Source of the DNA: Acetobacter cerevisiae
GTDB taxonomy: Bacteria; Pseudomonadota; Alphaproteobacteria; Acetobacterales; Acetobacteraceae
Length of the DNA: 51,728 nt
Reading direction: 5' to 3'
NCBI RefSeq assembly: GCF_001580535.1
Contig: NZ_LHZA01000141.1
Location: forward strand, 1 to 51,728
A model generated the notes under the pieces. It saw nothing but the letters and a program-made list of their open reading frames with translations. It did not search any database and was not told the DNA's origin. Shown piece by piece: positions 7,323 to 16,964 of the stretch. Position numbers and translations under genes: made by a program. Every line of letters begins with the position of its first letter. Within the stretch, counting starts at the first letter, position 1.

Positions 7323-9071
7323 TCAACCGTCCTGCGGGGGATTGGGTGAGGCGTGGTCTGGCAAAGCCGCCTGTGTTGCTGGCTGCTCGGCCGGCCCTTG
7401 CACAAACAGCTCATCCTCGCCCGGTGTCATGGGGTAGGTGGAGGCCGCGACAATATGTGTGTTCACGCGCCGCAGGTCGCGCAGCAGGGTGAGCTGATAC
7501 GTCACTTCTTCATCCTGTAGCGAGATGTCATGGCTCTCTGTGGGGGAGGAGGCGTCAGAGGTCTGTTTGCGCAGGCGCTCGAAATAGGCGGTGGTGGCTT
7601 CAATTTCCAGAGTGCGGAAAAAGTCCTTCTGCCCGTTTAGCGGATTAGGCATGCCACGCTCTGTGCCCAGCAGCACGGTGGCGCAGACATTCAGGTTGGT
7701 GGTCAGCTGGGTTGCCATAGTCAGCACCGGGGCCAGCAGGTCCTGCGAAAGGTGCAGGCGCTGGCGGGCCATTTTCTGCACCATGGGCACAAGGCTGCGC
7801 TCCACAATATCCTCAGCGTGCAGGAGCTGGGTTGTAAACGCCAGAATATCCTCAGCCCGATCCATTTCCCGCTGGTTGGCGGTCTCCGGGTCCAGTCCGG
7901 CCAGATAGGAGCGGATGGCGTTGCCCAGATCTTCCATGGCGTTACCCAGCGGGCGGGCGGCTCCGGCGCGGGCCGGGTCGGACGAGGTCAGGCCATCCCG
8001 CATGGCATGGAGCATGGAGGCCAGCAGGTCACACAGCCGCATGGCCTCCCGCGTGGCGCTGCCCACGGCAAGCTGAGGCGCTTTATCCAGCAGCAGCCGG
8101 TCCAGATAGAGCGGGGTGCCGGGCGTTTGCTGGGCTGTCTGCGGTGGGGTGGGGATCAGCCGCATCATCAGGCGGGCGTAGCTGTTGAGCAGCGGGATCA
8201 TCAGCAGAGCCAGCAGGATGTTGAACAGCGTATGGAAATCCGCCACCTGACGGGCAGCATCCGGTTCTATCCGGGCGACGATCGCACTCAGCCAGGGCAG
8301 GCCAGGCAACAGCAGGCCAGCCCCCACCACGCGCACCAGCAGGTTGCCCATGGAAATGCGGCGGGCGGTCAGATCTGTCCGGCTGCCTTCTACCACGGGG
8401 TTGATGGACGTGCCGATATTGGCCCCCAGCACCAGTGCCAGTGCAGTTTCCACCGGAATGGTGCCGCTGGTGGCAAAGGTGGTGATAAGCATGACCGTGG
8501 CCACGGAGGAGTGGCTGATCCATGTAATCACTGCGCCCAGCAGCACGGCCGCCAGATCGTGCGAGCTCATGGCGCCGAGCACGGCTGTCAGTTCCGGCCT
8601 GTGTGTATAGGGGCCAAGCAGCACGAGGAACTGCCGCAGGGAGATGAGGATCAGCCCCAGACCGATGAAGACGCGCCCGGAATCCCGCCATGTGCCTTGC
8701 CCGCGTCGGAACAGCATGACGCCGGTCAGCACAAAAACAGGAGCAATCGCGGCGACATCAAAAGAGAGCAGCTGAACAATCAGCGTAGTGCCGACATTGG
8801 CTCCCAGCATGACAGCCAGTGCCGGGGCCAGTTCCAGCTGCCCACGGGCGGCCAGACCGGTAATCATCAACCCGGTTGCGGTGGAAGACTGGAGGACAGC
8901 GGTAATGCCAAGGCCGGTCAGGAAAGCCTGAAACCGGTTGCCCAGCATACGGGAGAGCAGGCTGTTCAGCCGTGCGCCACAGGCCCGCTGCACACCGGTC
9001 TGCACCATATGCACGCCCCACAGCAGCAGGGCGACGCTTCCGGCAAGATCAACAAGTGTCAGCAGTTCCAA
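7323..9071 (-). CDS. Na/Pi cotransporter family protein (NptA/YjbB type) with PhoU-like C-terminus
   Basis: The 582-residue protein has an N-terminal membrane half with the duplicated phosphate-cotransporter signature. The first repeat holds LQSSTAT and GANVGTT, and the second holds SHSSVATV and GANIGTS, each with the Gln/His-Ser-Ser motif of type II Na/Pi transporters. From about residue 330 a soluble helical region resembles PhoU. The likely role is sodium-coupled phosphate transport, with export equally possible as for YjbB. The start is TTG at 9071, supported by a GAAGGGAA site eight bases upstream. First gene of the operon running to purF. Confidence 0.9.
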   Translation of the reverse strand: MELLTLVDLAGSVALLLWGVHMVQTGVQRACGARLNSLLSRMLGNRFQAFLTGLGITAVLQSSTATGLMITGLAARGQLELAPALAVMLGANVGTTLIVQLLSFDVAAIAPVFVLTGVMLFRRGQGTWRDSGRVFIGLGLILISLRQFLVLLGPYTHRPELTAVLGAMSSHDLAAVLLGAVITWISHSSVATVMLITTFATSGTIPVETALALVLGANIGTSINPVVEGSRTDLTARRISMGNLLVRVVGAGLLLPGLPWLSAIVARIEPDAARQVADFHTLFNILLALLMIPLLNSYARLMMRLIPTPPQTAQQTPGTPLYLDRLLLDKAPQLAVGSATREAMRLCDLLASMLHAMRDGLTSSDPARAGAARPLGNAMEDLGNAIRSYLAGLDPETANQREMDRAEDILAFTTQLLHAEDIVERSLVPMVQKMARQRLHLSQDLLAPVLTMATQLTTNLNVCATVLLGTERGMPNPLNGQKDFFRTLEIEATTAYFERLRKQTSDASSPTESHDISLQDEEVTYQLTLLRDLRRVNTHIVAASTYPMTPGEDELFVQGPAEQPATQAALPDHASPNPPQDG

Positions 9072-9111
9072 GGTGGCAGTTCCCTTCTGGTGCAGAGGTC
9101 AGGACCGGGGT

Positions 9112-9153
9112 GCCCGGTTTACCCCTGACCAGAGAGGGGTGACAGACCCGGGC
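9112..9153 (-). terminator. GC-rich hairpin downstream of metH
   Basis: On the minus strand a nested hairpin follows the metH stop: an outer GCCCGG/CCGGGC stem and an inner ACCCCT/AGGGGT stem. No U-run follows, so it may be a weak or Rho-assisted terminator or an mRNA-end stabiliser. Confidence 0.45.
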
Positions 9154-9158
9154 AGGTC

Positions 9159-12100
9159 TCAGATAGTGAAGTATTTCGCATGTTTGTTAAGGATAACAAG
9201 AGCGGAGGTGGATTGTTCCGGGTGGAGCTGATCCCCATCCGTAAGCGACACTCCAATCCGCTCTGCATCCAGTAACTTCAGGATCGGGTGCTGGTCTTCC
9301 AGCCGGGGGCAGGCCGGATAGCCGAAGGAATAGCGAGACCCGCGATAGCCCTGCTGGAGTAGCGTATCCATGTCCCGCGCATCATCCGCTGCAAAACCCA
9401 GTTCCGAGCGAATGCGCTTGTGGGTGTATTCCGCCATGGCTTCCGCCATCTCGACCGAGAGGCCGTGCAGGTAGAGATAATCCTGATAGCGGTTTTCTTC
9501 AAACCAGTCGCGCGCAATGTCGGACGCCTTCTGGCCTACCGTGACCACCTGCAAGCCGACGACATCACGCTCAGCGTCGTTGATATCGCGCACGAAGTCG
9601 GCGATGCACTCACCATCTTCACGCGGCTGGCGGGGCAGGGTGAAGCGGGCGGCTTCCGTCGTGCCATCTTCTTCAAACAGCACGAGGTCATTCCCGTCAC
9701 CGGCGGCTTTCCAGTATCCATAGGAGGCCTGCGGGGACAGGATGTTTTCCTTGGCGGAAAGGTCCAGCATCCGGCGCAGAATGGGGCGCAGGTCCTGTTT
9801 GGCCCATTTCAGGAACTCATCCAGCGAGCGGCCCTGTTTCCGGAAGCCCCACTGGAACTGATACAGCGCGCGCTCATTCAGGAACGGCAGAATGGCTTCC
9901 GGCGTGGCGGTCAGCACGCGCGGGCCCCAGAAAGGCGGGGTCAGCCGGGGTTCATCCGCCGTTATCCGTTCGCGCCGGGCGCGGGCGGCTGCGGGGTCGA
10001 TGGGCGTAAAGCCGCGTGTTTCTGCCTGCTCCGGCGCACGGGCGTTACGGCGCGTAGCCTTGCCCTCGCGCTTTTTGCCGACAGCGGCCAGATAATCGTC
10101 AAAGCCTTTCTGCGCGATCTGATCCATGAGGGTCAGGCCGTCAAACGCATCGCGCGCATAGGCCACGCGCCCGGTGGGAGCGTAGGCGGCTACGCAGTCT
10201 TCTTCCACGTAATTGCGGGTCAGGGCCGCACCGCCCAGCAACACCGGTACATCCAGCCCGGCGCGGGAAATCTCTTCCAGATTTTCGCGCATGATGACGG
10301 TGGATTTCACCAGCAGGCCGGACATGCCAATGGCATCGGCCTTTTCCGTGCGGGCGGCTTCAATCATGTCCGCTACCGGCACCTTGATGCCGAGATTAAT
10401 CACGCGATAGCCGTTGTTGGTCAGGATGATATCAACCAGATTTTTGCCGATGTCATGCACGTCCCCTTTGACGGTGGCGAGCACCATGGTGCCGCGATGC
10501 TGGCCTTCGGTGCGCTCCATGTGGGGCTCCAGATGGGCCACGGCGGCTTTCATGGTCTCAGCCGATTGCAGCACGAACGGGAGCTGCATTTTGCCGGAGC
10601 CAAACAGCTCGCCCACCACCTTCATGCCATCCAGCAGAACGGTGTTGATGATTTCGAGCGGCGGCATTTTGGCCATCGCTTCATCAAGATCGATTTCCAG
10701 CCCCTTGCGGTCCCCGTCTACAATGCGGTCGCGCAGGCGTTCTTCCACGGTTTCTGCGCGTTTGCGCTTAACGGCTTCAGACGCTTTACGGTCGGCAAAC
10801 AGGGCCAGCAGCTTTTGCAGCGGGTCATAATCTTCCGTCCGGCGGTCAAAGATCAGGTCTTCCGCAACCTTCACTTCTTCCGGGGCAATCATGTGCAGCG
10901 GGCGGATTTTGGATACATGCACAATGGCGGCGGTCATGCCAGCCTTTACAGCATGGTCGAGATAGACCGAGTTCAGCACCGCACGGGCCGCCGGGTTCAG
11001 CCCGAAGGAGATGTTGGACAGACCCAGCACAATCTGAATATCCGGGAAGGCCTCGCGGATCATGCGGATGCCTTCCAGCGTCCACTGGCCCAGCTTGCGG
11101 TCATCTTCAGCACCCGTGGCGATGGTGAAGGTCAGCGGGTCAATCATCAGGTCCGACTGCGGCAGACCGTATTTCTCGCAGGCAAACTCAACCAGACGCG
11201 TGGCAATGCGCAGCTTGTCTTCCGGACGGCGGGCCATGCCGACTTCATCAATCGTCAGCGCCACGACGGCCGCGCCAAACTTGCGGGCCAGACGCATGCG
11301 GTCCGTGGCCGGGCCTTCGCCATCTTCAAAGTTGATGGAGTTGATGATGGGCTTGCCGCCATGCAGCTTCAGGGCTGCTTCAATCACCGGGGTTTCGGTG
11401 GAATCAATCACCAGCGGTGCGTTGACGGAGGAGGTGAAGCGTTTGATGACTTCATCCATCTCTGCCCGCTCGTTCCGGCCGACAAAGGCGGTGCAGATGT
11501 CCAGCGCGTTGGAGCCTTCCTTGGCCTGCTCACGGCCGAGGGCCACGCAGCCATCCCAGTCATGGGCTTCCTGCAGTTCGCGCCATTTTTTGGAGCCGTT
11601 GGCGTTGCAGCGTTCGCCAATAGAGAAATAGGCGTTTTCCTGCCGCAGCGGCACCTGAGAATACAGGCTGGCAACAGACGGAACCCACACGGATTTTTTG
11701 GGCACAGGGGCCGGGCGATGCTGGCCGGTGCCTTCCGCACGGCGACGCAGCATGGCGTCGAGCGCTGCAATATGCGGGGTGGAAGTGCCACAGCAGCCGC
11801 CCACCATGTTCAGCCCATCTTCCACAATAAAGCGCTCGACCCATGTGGCCATGTCTTCAGGGGAGAGGGGGTAGCGGGTCTGTCCGTCCACCAGTTCCGG
11901 CAGGCCCGCGTTGGGCTGCACGGAAATCAGGCGCGGCCAGTTTTCAGACAGCCAGCGAACATGCTCCGCCATTTCCTGCGGGCCGGTAGCGCAGTTCAGG
12001 CCCATCAGGTCCACATCAAGGCTGTGGATGACGGTGGCCGCAGCAGCAATATCCGGGCCGACCAGCAGCGTGCCGGTGGTCTCGACCGTCACCTGCACAA

Positions 12101-12674
12101 AAATTGGCGTGGTTGTGCCCATTTCCGCGCGGGCGATTTTCATGCCGTTGACGGCTGCCTTGATCTGCAACGTGTCCTGACAAGTTTCAATCAGGATGGC
12201 GTCCACGCCGCCTTCAATCAGCCCGCGTCCCTGCTCGGCAAGAGCGGCTTCCAGCGTGTCATAATCCACATTGCCCAGAGACGGCAGCTTGGTGCCCGGC
12301 CCGACGGAGCCCACCACATAGCGGGTGCGGCCATCGGCAAAGCTTTCCGCAGCTTCCCGCGCCAGAATGGCGGAGTTGCGGTTGATCTCACGTGTCTTGT
12401 CAGCCAGATCAAATTCGCTCAGAGTGATCGGAGAGCCACCAAACGTGTTGGTTTCCACCATGTCTGCCCCGGCTTCATAATAGCCACGGTGGATTTCCCG
12501 GATCAGTTCAGGGCGCGAGAGTGTCAGGATTTCCGTGCAGTTTTCCTGCCCCCAGTAATCCCGTTTCAGATCCAGATCGAGCATCTGGATGCGTGAACCC
12601 ATCCCTCCGTCACACAGCAGGACCTGATTGCGCAGAGCATCGAGAAGCGGAAGACGAGAAGACATGGCACCCAT
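9159..12674 (-). CDS. metH: Cobalamin-dependent methionine synthase MetH
   Basis: Transfers the methyl group of 5-methyltetrahydrofolate to homocysteine through methylcobalamin. All four modules are present in 1171 residues (E. coli 1227). The homocysteine domain has zinc-ligand cysteines in GLNCATGP and GGCCGTSTPHI. The pterin domain follows from about residue 345. The cobalamin domain has the B12-binding DVHDIGKN near residue 738, and the AdoMet reactivation domain reaches the C-terminus. The start at 12674 (ATGGGTGCCATG) has a second ATG three codons in, and neither has a strong ribosome site. No recognisable cobalamin riboswitch lies upstream, where a divergent small gene overlaps the start. 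Monocistronic by layout. Confidence 0.97.
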   Translation of the reverse strand: MGAMSSRLPLLDALRNQVLLCDGGMGSRIQMLDLDLKRDYWGQENCTEILTLSRPELIREIHRGYYEAGADMVETNTFGGSPITLSEFDLADKTREINRNSAILAREAAESFADGRTRYVVGSVGPGTKLPSLGNVDYDTLEAALAEQGRGLIEGGVDAILIETCQDTLQIKAAVNGMKIARAEMGTTTPIFVQVTVETTGTLLVGPDIAAAATVIHSLDVDLMGLNCATGPQEMAEHVRWLSENWPRLISVQPNAGLPELVDGQTRYPLSPEDMATWVERFIVEDGLNMVGGCCGTSTPHIAALDAMLRRRAEGTGQHRPAPVPKKSVWVPSVASLYSQVPLRQENAYFSIGERCNANGSKKWRELQEAHDWDGCVALGREQAKEGSNALDICTAFVGRNERAEMDEVIKRFTSSVNAPLVIDSTETPVIEAALKLHGGKPIINSINFEDGEGPATDRMRLARKFGAAVVALTIDEVGMARRPEDKLRIATRLVEFACEKYGLPQSDLMIDPLTFTIATGAEDDRKLGQWTLEGIRMIREAFPDIQIVLGLSNISFGLNPAARAVLNSVYLDHAVKAGMTAAIVHVSKIRPLHMIAPEEVKVAEDLIFDRRTEDYDPLQKLLALFADRKASEAVKRKRAETVEERLRDRIVDGDRKGLEIDLDEAMAKMPPLEIINTVLLDGMKVVGELFGSGKMQLPFVLQSAETMKAAVAHLEPHMERTEGQHRGTMVLATVKGDVHDIGKNLVDIILTNNGYRVINLGIKVPVADMIEAARTEKADAIGMSGLLVKSTVIMRENLEEISRAGLDVPVLLGGAALTRNYVEEDCVAAYAPTGRVAYARDAFDGLTLMDQIAQKGFDDYLAAVGKKREGKATRRNARAPEQAETRGFTPIDPAAARARRERITADEPRLTPPFWGPRVLTATPEAILPFLNERALYQFQWGFRKQGRSLDEFLKWAKQDLRPILRRMLDLSAKENILSPQASYGYWKAAGDGNDLVLFEEDGTTEAARFTLPRQPREDGECIADFVRDINDAERDVVGLQVVTVGQKASDIARDWFEENRYQDYLYLHGLSVEMAEAMAEYTHKRIRSELGFAADDARDMDTLLQQGYRGSRYSFGYPACPRLEDQHPILKLLDAERIGVSLTDGDQLHPEQSTSALVILNKHAKYFTI

Positions 12675-13176
12675 AAATCACAAAAAACGGGAAGAAGAGC
12701 CTCGGTCGGACGCCGGTCCGGAGGGTAGAGTGTTATTCCAGAGAGCGGCATCTGTGTCTACCAGTCCTCTGCTCTGGAAAGGGCCGGAGGACCGGCGCAT
12801 ACGGTTGCAACTCGTGTCCGTGGAGGACGTGGAGGGACAGGCACAGTCCGGCAGTCTGGCGGTCTTTCTTGGTGTTCAGCCCTCCACAGCGCAGCAGGCC
12901 GGATGGGGTGCTGTGCGGACATGGAGCCTGCCGACCCACGGTGCAGACCATGGGGGCAGCTGTGCCTGCTGTCAGGGAGGCGGGCAGCTGGGACGCTTTC
13001 TGATCAGCCTGATTCAGGAGCGGGCGCGCGGGAAATGTGTTTTTTTTCAGACGCTTTGCCTGATTTGTCTCCCGCAGGACAGGGCGGGTTTGATGCAGGC
13101 GCTCCAGTCTGACCCCTTGGTTTTTTCTCTTTATGGGCTGGAGGCAGTTTCCAGCCGTTTTTCCTGTCTTTGTTGA
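12664..13176 (+). CDS. Hypothetical protein with CxCC motif, divergent from metH
   Basis: A 170-residue frame starting with ATG at 12664, so its first codons overlap the first codons of metH on the other strand. The centre carries GGSCACC followed by a helix-like GQLGRFLISLIQERARG, then FFQTLCLICLP. The order CxCC, then L-x3-L-x2-L helix, resembles the GG-CxCC region of CobW/G3E metallochaperone GTPases, but no P-loop is present, so it is at best a fragment or distant relative. I do not recognise it firmly. Seven Cys in the C-terminal half suggest metal binding. No good ribosome site is visible; the gene may instead start at a later codon. Confidence 0.45.
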   Translation: MAPINHKKREEEPRSDAGPEGRVLFQRAASVSTSPLLWKGPEDRRIRLQLVSVEDVEGQAQSGSLAVFLGVQPSTAQQAGWGAVRTWSLPTHGADHGGSCACCQGGGQLGRFLISLIQERARGKCVFFQTLCLICLPQDRAGLMQALQSDPLVFSLYGLEAVSSRFSCLC

Positions 13177-13317
13177 AAAAATAACACAGGATGGCGGGAT
13201 GAAGACCGAGAAACACTTTGAGGTCGTCCCCACACCCTGTCATAAGGGCTTTTGTCCGGGAGCTGGCGATCTAAGGCGTTCGGACCGCGTATTAAGGTTT
13301 TGCCAAAAGGGTTGTTC

Positions 13318-14900
13318 GTGAACCAGACTGATCATGTGCCTGATGTTTCTGGCCCTTCTTCTGAACCAGGCCATGAGAGTGCCTCCCGCCTGAGCCCAGC
13401 TATCATTCGCCTCCGATCGTTCTGATGTTTCGTGATGGCTCAGCGGCCGTCGTGGGGGGCGCTGAGCTCGATAAAGGTATCGTCTGGCTGCGTACTCTGC
13501 TGAAAGATGACGCTCAGTATTCTGCAGATTTTCCCGTCCCTCATTGTCATGCAGGTCATTGACCGGGTGGTGAGTTACAAGTCCATGTCCACGCTGATTT
13601 CGATCAGTGGAATTATTGTCGTTTTTTCAGTCTATGAGGCGCTCCTGTCCTACGCGCGGCGGGAACTCTCCATGGTGCTGACAACCCGTGTTGATTCCCG
13701 TATTTCCCTACATGTTTTCAGCCGTCTGGTTTCTTTGCCACTGGAGTATTTTGAACGTCAGCAGGCGGGTAATATCCTTGGTCGCGTAATGGCTATTTAT
13801 AAAGTCCGCGATTTTCTGACCGGCAAACTTATGTCGACCTTTCTGGATCTGTTTACGCTCGTCGCCATCCTGCCGTTCTTGTTCTATCTTAGCTCGACCC
13901 TCGCGTGGATGACAGTTGCTGCCGCTGGCTGTATTGGCCTGACCGTCATGATCTTCATGGGGCCAGTTGCGCATGGCATGGGGGTGCAGATGCAGGCCGA
14001 GCGTGAGCGCGGGGCGATTTTATATGAGACGGTTGCTGGAATCCGGACCTTGAAGACGCTGGCGCTGGAAAATATGCGTAAGCAGGTCCGGGGTGAAGCA
14101 ACTGCTCTTGTGATTCGCTGGAAACTGGTGGTCAGGAGGATGTCTAACTGGTCACAAACTCTGGTGATGCCTCTCGATCTGTTTATTAACGGCGGTATTA
14201 TTCTGATCGGGGCCTATCTGGTGCTGGTTAGTCCATTGGCTGTCGATGGCCTCGTAGCGTTCATGATGCTGGGGGTGCAGCGCCACCGGTTGGTTTTGCA
14301 AAGCTTCTGGACGATTTTAATGAAGTGACGACGTCTTTGAGTGAAGCTGCTTCTGTGCTGAATTAGCCGACAGAAACCAAGGCATTAACAACCGGTATGA
14401 GACCTCAGATCAAAGGGACTCTGTCGTTTGGGATGGATTTCATCTATCCGGGTTCGACTTCCAAAGCTCTGAATGGTGTGAATTGTGAGGTACCTGCGGG
14501 GAACATGCTTGAACTGGTTGGGCAAAGTGGTTCCGGGAAGTCCACCATCGCCCGACTGCTTCAGAGGGTTATTTGATCGTACACCGGCTACTTGAAGCTG
14601 GACAGGATTGACCTGCGGGAAATTAACCTCACGCATCTGTGGCGTTCTTGCGGTGTGGTTCTGCAAGATAATTTCCTGTTCCATGGTAACATTCGTGACA
14701 ATATTACGGCGGGCCGCCCCGGTTATACGATTGATGACGTCGGGCGTGCTGCTGTTTGGCTATGCCAAAGAATTCATTGAAGGTATGCCCGCTGGCTATG
14801 AGACCCTCATTGAAGAAGGACCTGCTAATACTTCTGGTGGTCACCGTCTGGCGATTGCGCGTGACGTGATTACTGATCCCAAGTTGATGATTCTGGATGC
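13318..14900 (+). pseudogene. Degraded type I secretion ABC transporter (HlyB/LapB-like)
   Basis: Pieces of one peptidase-like, membrane and ATPase-domain exporter lie in several frames. A GTG at 13318 opens a short N-terminal piece. After a frameshift a C39-like fragment (VLMFRDGSAAVVGGAE) follows. The membrane domain is intact from 13507 to about 14285 (VMQVIDRVV, then LEYFERQQAGNILGRV). A frameshift and an in-frame TAG at about 14362 precede the ATPase domain, which has Walker A GQSGSGKST and a TGA at about 14576. Another frameshift lies near 14750, and the signature is shortened to TSGGHRLAIAR. The gene is cut at LMILDA, where glycosyltransferase sequence begins. Such exporters secrete RTX proteins; this copy cannot be functional. 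Confidence 0.85.
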
Positions 14901-16345
14901 CCCGTCATGCCACGGAGCAGACCCATCCGGGCGCGCGGGAATTCGACCTGGGGCTGGTGCGGGCCGATGCTGTGGCAAAAGCGGCCACCACGCTCAAAAC
15001 GCTTGGGTTTGAGCCGGATATCATCATCGGCCATCATGGCTGGGGTGAACTCCTGAATATTCAGGACGTGTTCCCCGGCGTGCCGGTGCTGGGCTATTTT
15101 GAATTCTACTATCATACAGGGCCGGGCTTCGATATCGGGTTTGACCCGGAATTTCCCGTAAATCCTGCCATGATGCCGCTGGTGCGGGCTAAAAACGCCA
15201 TCAACCTGCAGGCGCTGACGTCACCCGGTTACGGGCAAACCCCCACGGAATTCCAGAAGGGGGCTTACCCGGACTGGGCGCAGCACAAAATTACTGTGCT
15301 GCGGGAAGGGGTGGATCTGGACCTGTGCTGCCCGGACCCCACGGCGCATCGCCGGAAATTCAGCATCAAGGACGTGCATGTTTCTCCTAAAGAGAAGCTG
15401 ATTACTTATGTCTCGCGGGATCTGGAGCCGTATCGCGGCTTCCATGTCTTCATGCGGGCCTTGCCGCGCATCCTTAAGGAACAGCCTGATGCCCGCGTGA
15501 TCATGGTCGGGGGGGATGGCGTTAGCTATGGCGCACGCCTGCCGTCTGGCACATGGCGGGAGAAGATGCTGGCAGAACTGGCCGGGCAGCTTGATCTTTC
15601 GCGTGTCCATTTTGTGGGCAAGGTTGCCTATGAGGACTTTCTGCGGTTGCTCCAGCGGTCTGATACGCATGTCTATCTGACCTATCCGTTCGTCGCCTCC
15701 TGGTCTCTGCGTGAAGCCATGGCGGCCGGGTGCGCCATTGTGGGCAGCTCTACAGCACCGGTTGAAGAATTTCTTGAAGATGGCGTGACGGGGCGTCTGG
15801 TGCCGTTTACAGAGCCGGACCGAATTGCTGAGGGTGTTCTGGAACTGCTGAACGATACCCGCACGGCGAAAAAGATGCGGCAGGCGGCACGGGCTGAGGC
15901 CGAGCAGACGCTGTGCATGAAAGTCTATCTGGCACAGTATGAAGCGCTGATCGCCGAGCTGATTGCGGCACATAAACCTGCCTCTGTGCAGCAGGATGCG
16001 GCTGTTCAGAGTAAACCGCCCCGCAAAGCCAAAGCTGCCTCCCGCACGGCAAGCAGTAAGGCCAAAGTAGCCGCCGCTAAGGTGGTGGAGTCTGCACCGG
16101 TTAAAAAGGCTGGTCGGTCTGCGGTAAAAGCACGGCAGTCTGAGGCCCGCAAAGCGGCTTCCACAAAAGACGCTGATGCGAAAAAGTCAGTTCCTGCACA
16201 GGCCAAGGTGAGCCGTGTCAGTAAGCGTTCCGCTGAGCGTGTCAGCCCAACAGAAACGCGTGCACCAAAGGCCGCTAAAGTAGCTCCTGCCCGTGCAGTG
16301 CGAACGGGCGGTCGCAAGAAAAAGGCGGATCTGGTTTCGTCCTGA
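14897..16345 (+). CDS. GT4-type glycosyltransferase, N-terminally truncated, with Lys/Ala-rich tail
   Basis: A 482-residue frame beginning inside the deletion junction with the ABC pseudogene. The sequence HATEQTHPGAREFDLGLVRADAV corresponds to the interior of family-4 glycosyltransferases, so roughly the first 100 residues, with the acceptor-side Rossmann motif, appear lost. The nucleotide-sugar half is complete: YVSRDLEPYRGFHVFMRALP near residue 165 and the donor motif EAMAAGCAIVGSSTAPVEEFLEDG near residue 273. From about residue 360 a 120-residue tail of Lys, Ala, Arg, Ser and Pro resembles histone H1 tails. No ribosome site precedes the ATG, which lies in former ABC sequence, so expression and activity are doubtful. 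Confidence 0.7.
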   Translation: MPRHATEQTHPGAREFDLGLVRADAVAKAATTLKTLGFEPDIIIGHHGWGELLNIQDVFPGVPVLGYFEFYYHTGPGFDIGFDPEFPVNPAMMPLVRAKNAINLQALTSPGYGQTPTEFQKGAYPDWAQHKITVLREGVDLDLCCPDPTAHRRKFSIKDVHVSPKEKLITYVSRDLEPYRGFHVFMRALPRILKEQPDARVIMVGGDGVSYGARLPSGTWREKMLAELAGQLDLSRVHFVGKVAYEDFLRLLQRSDTHVYLTYPFVASWSLREAMAAGCAIVGSSTAPVEEFLEDGVTGRLVPFTEPDRIAEGVLELLNDTRTAKKMRQAARAEAEQTLCMKVYLAQYEALIAELIAAHKPASVQQDAAVQSKPPRKAKAASRTASSKAKVAAAKVVESAPVKKAGRSAVKARQSEARKAASTKDADAKKSVPAQAKVSRVSKRSAERVSPTETRAPKAAKVAPARAVRTGGRKKKADLVSS

Positions 16346-16381
16346 TCCGCCGCGTTCCCCCTCAGCCTGTTCAGGCGTGAG
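16324..16381. terminator. Two adjacent hairpins between convergent genes
   Basis: GGCGGATC/GATCCGCC (16324-16351), overlapping the glycosyltransferase stop, is followed by an imperfect CCTCAGCCTG/CAGGCGTGAGG hairpin overlapping the stop of the minus-strand lipoprotein gene. Neither has a U-run. They may act as a compact bidirectional terminator. Confidence 0.35.
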
Positions 16382-16964
16382 GCGGGACCGACTGGTTCAC
16401 ATGGTTGGCCAGCTCGATAATCATCTTGCGCATCAGCGCGGCAATGGCGGCGTCAGTGCTGACATCCCCGGTTTCAGACAGATGTACTCGGTCCCGGATC
16501 AGCGGTTTGTTCGGGTCCTGTGGCAGGACAGCCCAGTTGGCGTCCATTACGGCTGAGCCGTTGGCATCCACATCCAGACGCGAAATATTCACCTGCACAC
16601 GCAGCGTTGCGGCATCGGCCAGCGGCTGGTCGGTAATCAGCTCATTGGGGTGAGAGACGGCAATCTGGTTGGTAATCAGATCCGTAATGCCCAGAGACAG
16701 CCGCGTAGCCCAGCGGGATTTGGGGCTGCGCACAATTTCTTCCCCGTTCCGCAGCACGATATCCTGCGAATCCAGATAATCCGGAATGACCGTGCGGCTG
16801 ATTTCAATCGTGGTGGCACGGGCGGACAGATGCGGCTGCCGTGCGTCCTGATCAGACGGCATCCCCAGCGTGTAAAGCCGCAGCGGCGGGGAAGCGCAGG
16901 AGGTCAGCAGCGTGCAGCCGGAAAGCAGGGCCACGCAGGAGAGGCGACGCAGGGTGAGCATCAT
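16371..16964 (-). CDS. ABC-type transport auxiliary lipoprotein (PqiC-like)
   Basis: The 197-residue protein has a lipoprotein signal ending in LLTSC (lipid Cys about residue 23), then the family opening LRLYTLGMP and a central NISRLDVDANG. It belongs to the PF03886-type auxiliary lipoproteins, as does the pqiC at 4032. Its start overlaps the MlaD stop by four bases, and it is the last gene of the MlaE-MlaF-MlaD cassette. This suggests it forms the outer-membrane end of this second MCE transporter, in place of the soluble MlaC of enterobacteria. Confidence 0.82.
   Translation of the reverse strand: MMLTLRRLSCVALLSGCTLLTSCASPPLRLYTLGMPSDQDARQPHLSARATTIEISRTVIPDYLDSQDIVLRNGEEIVRSPKSRWATRLSLGITDLITNQIAVSHPNELITDQPLADAATLRVQVNISRLDVDANGSAVMDANWAVLPQDPNKPLIRDRVHLSETGDVSTDAAIAALMRKMIIELANHVNQSVPPHA

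Noticed and set aside
9420-12596. Long open frame of over 1000 codons antisense to metH
   Set aside because: It mirrors metH codons, is rich in His/Gln/Arg with no domain pattern, and is explained by the GC-rich third-position bias of the real gene.
12675-13200. Cobalamin or SAM riboswitch upstream of metH
   Set aside because: I looked for a B12 box or SAM-aptamer core on the minus strand and saw none, and the region is better explained by a divergent coding frame.
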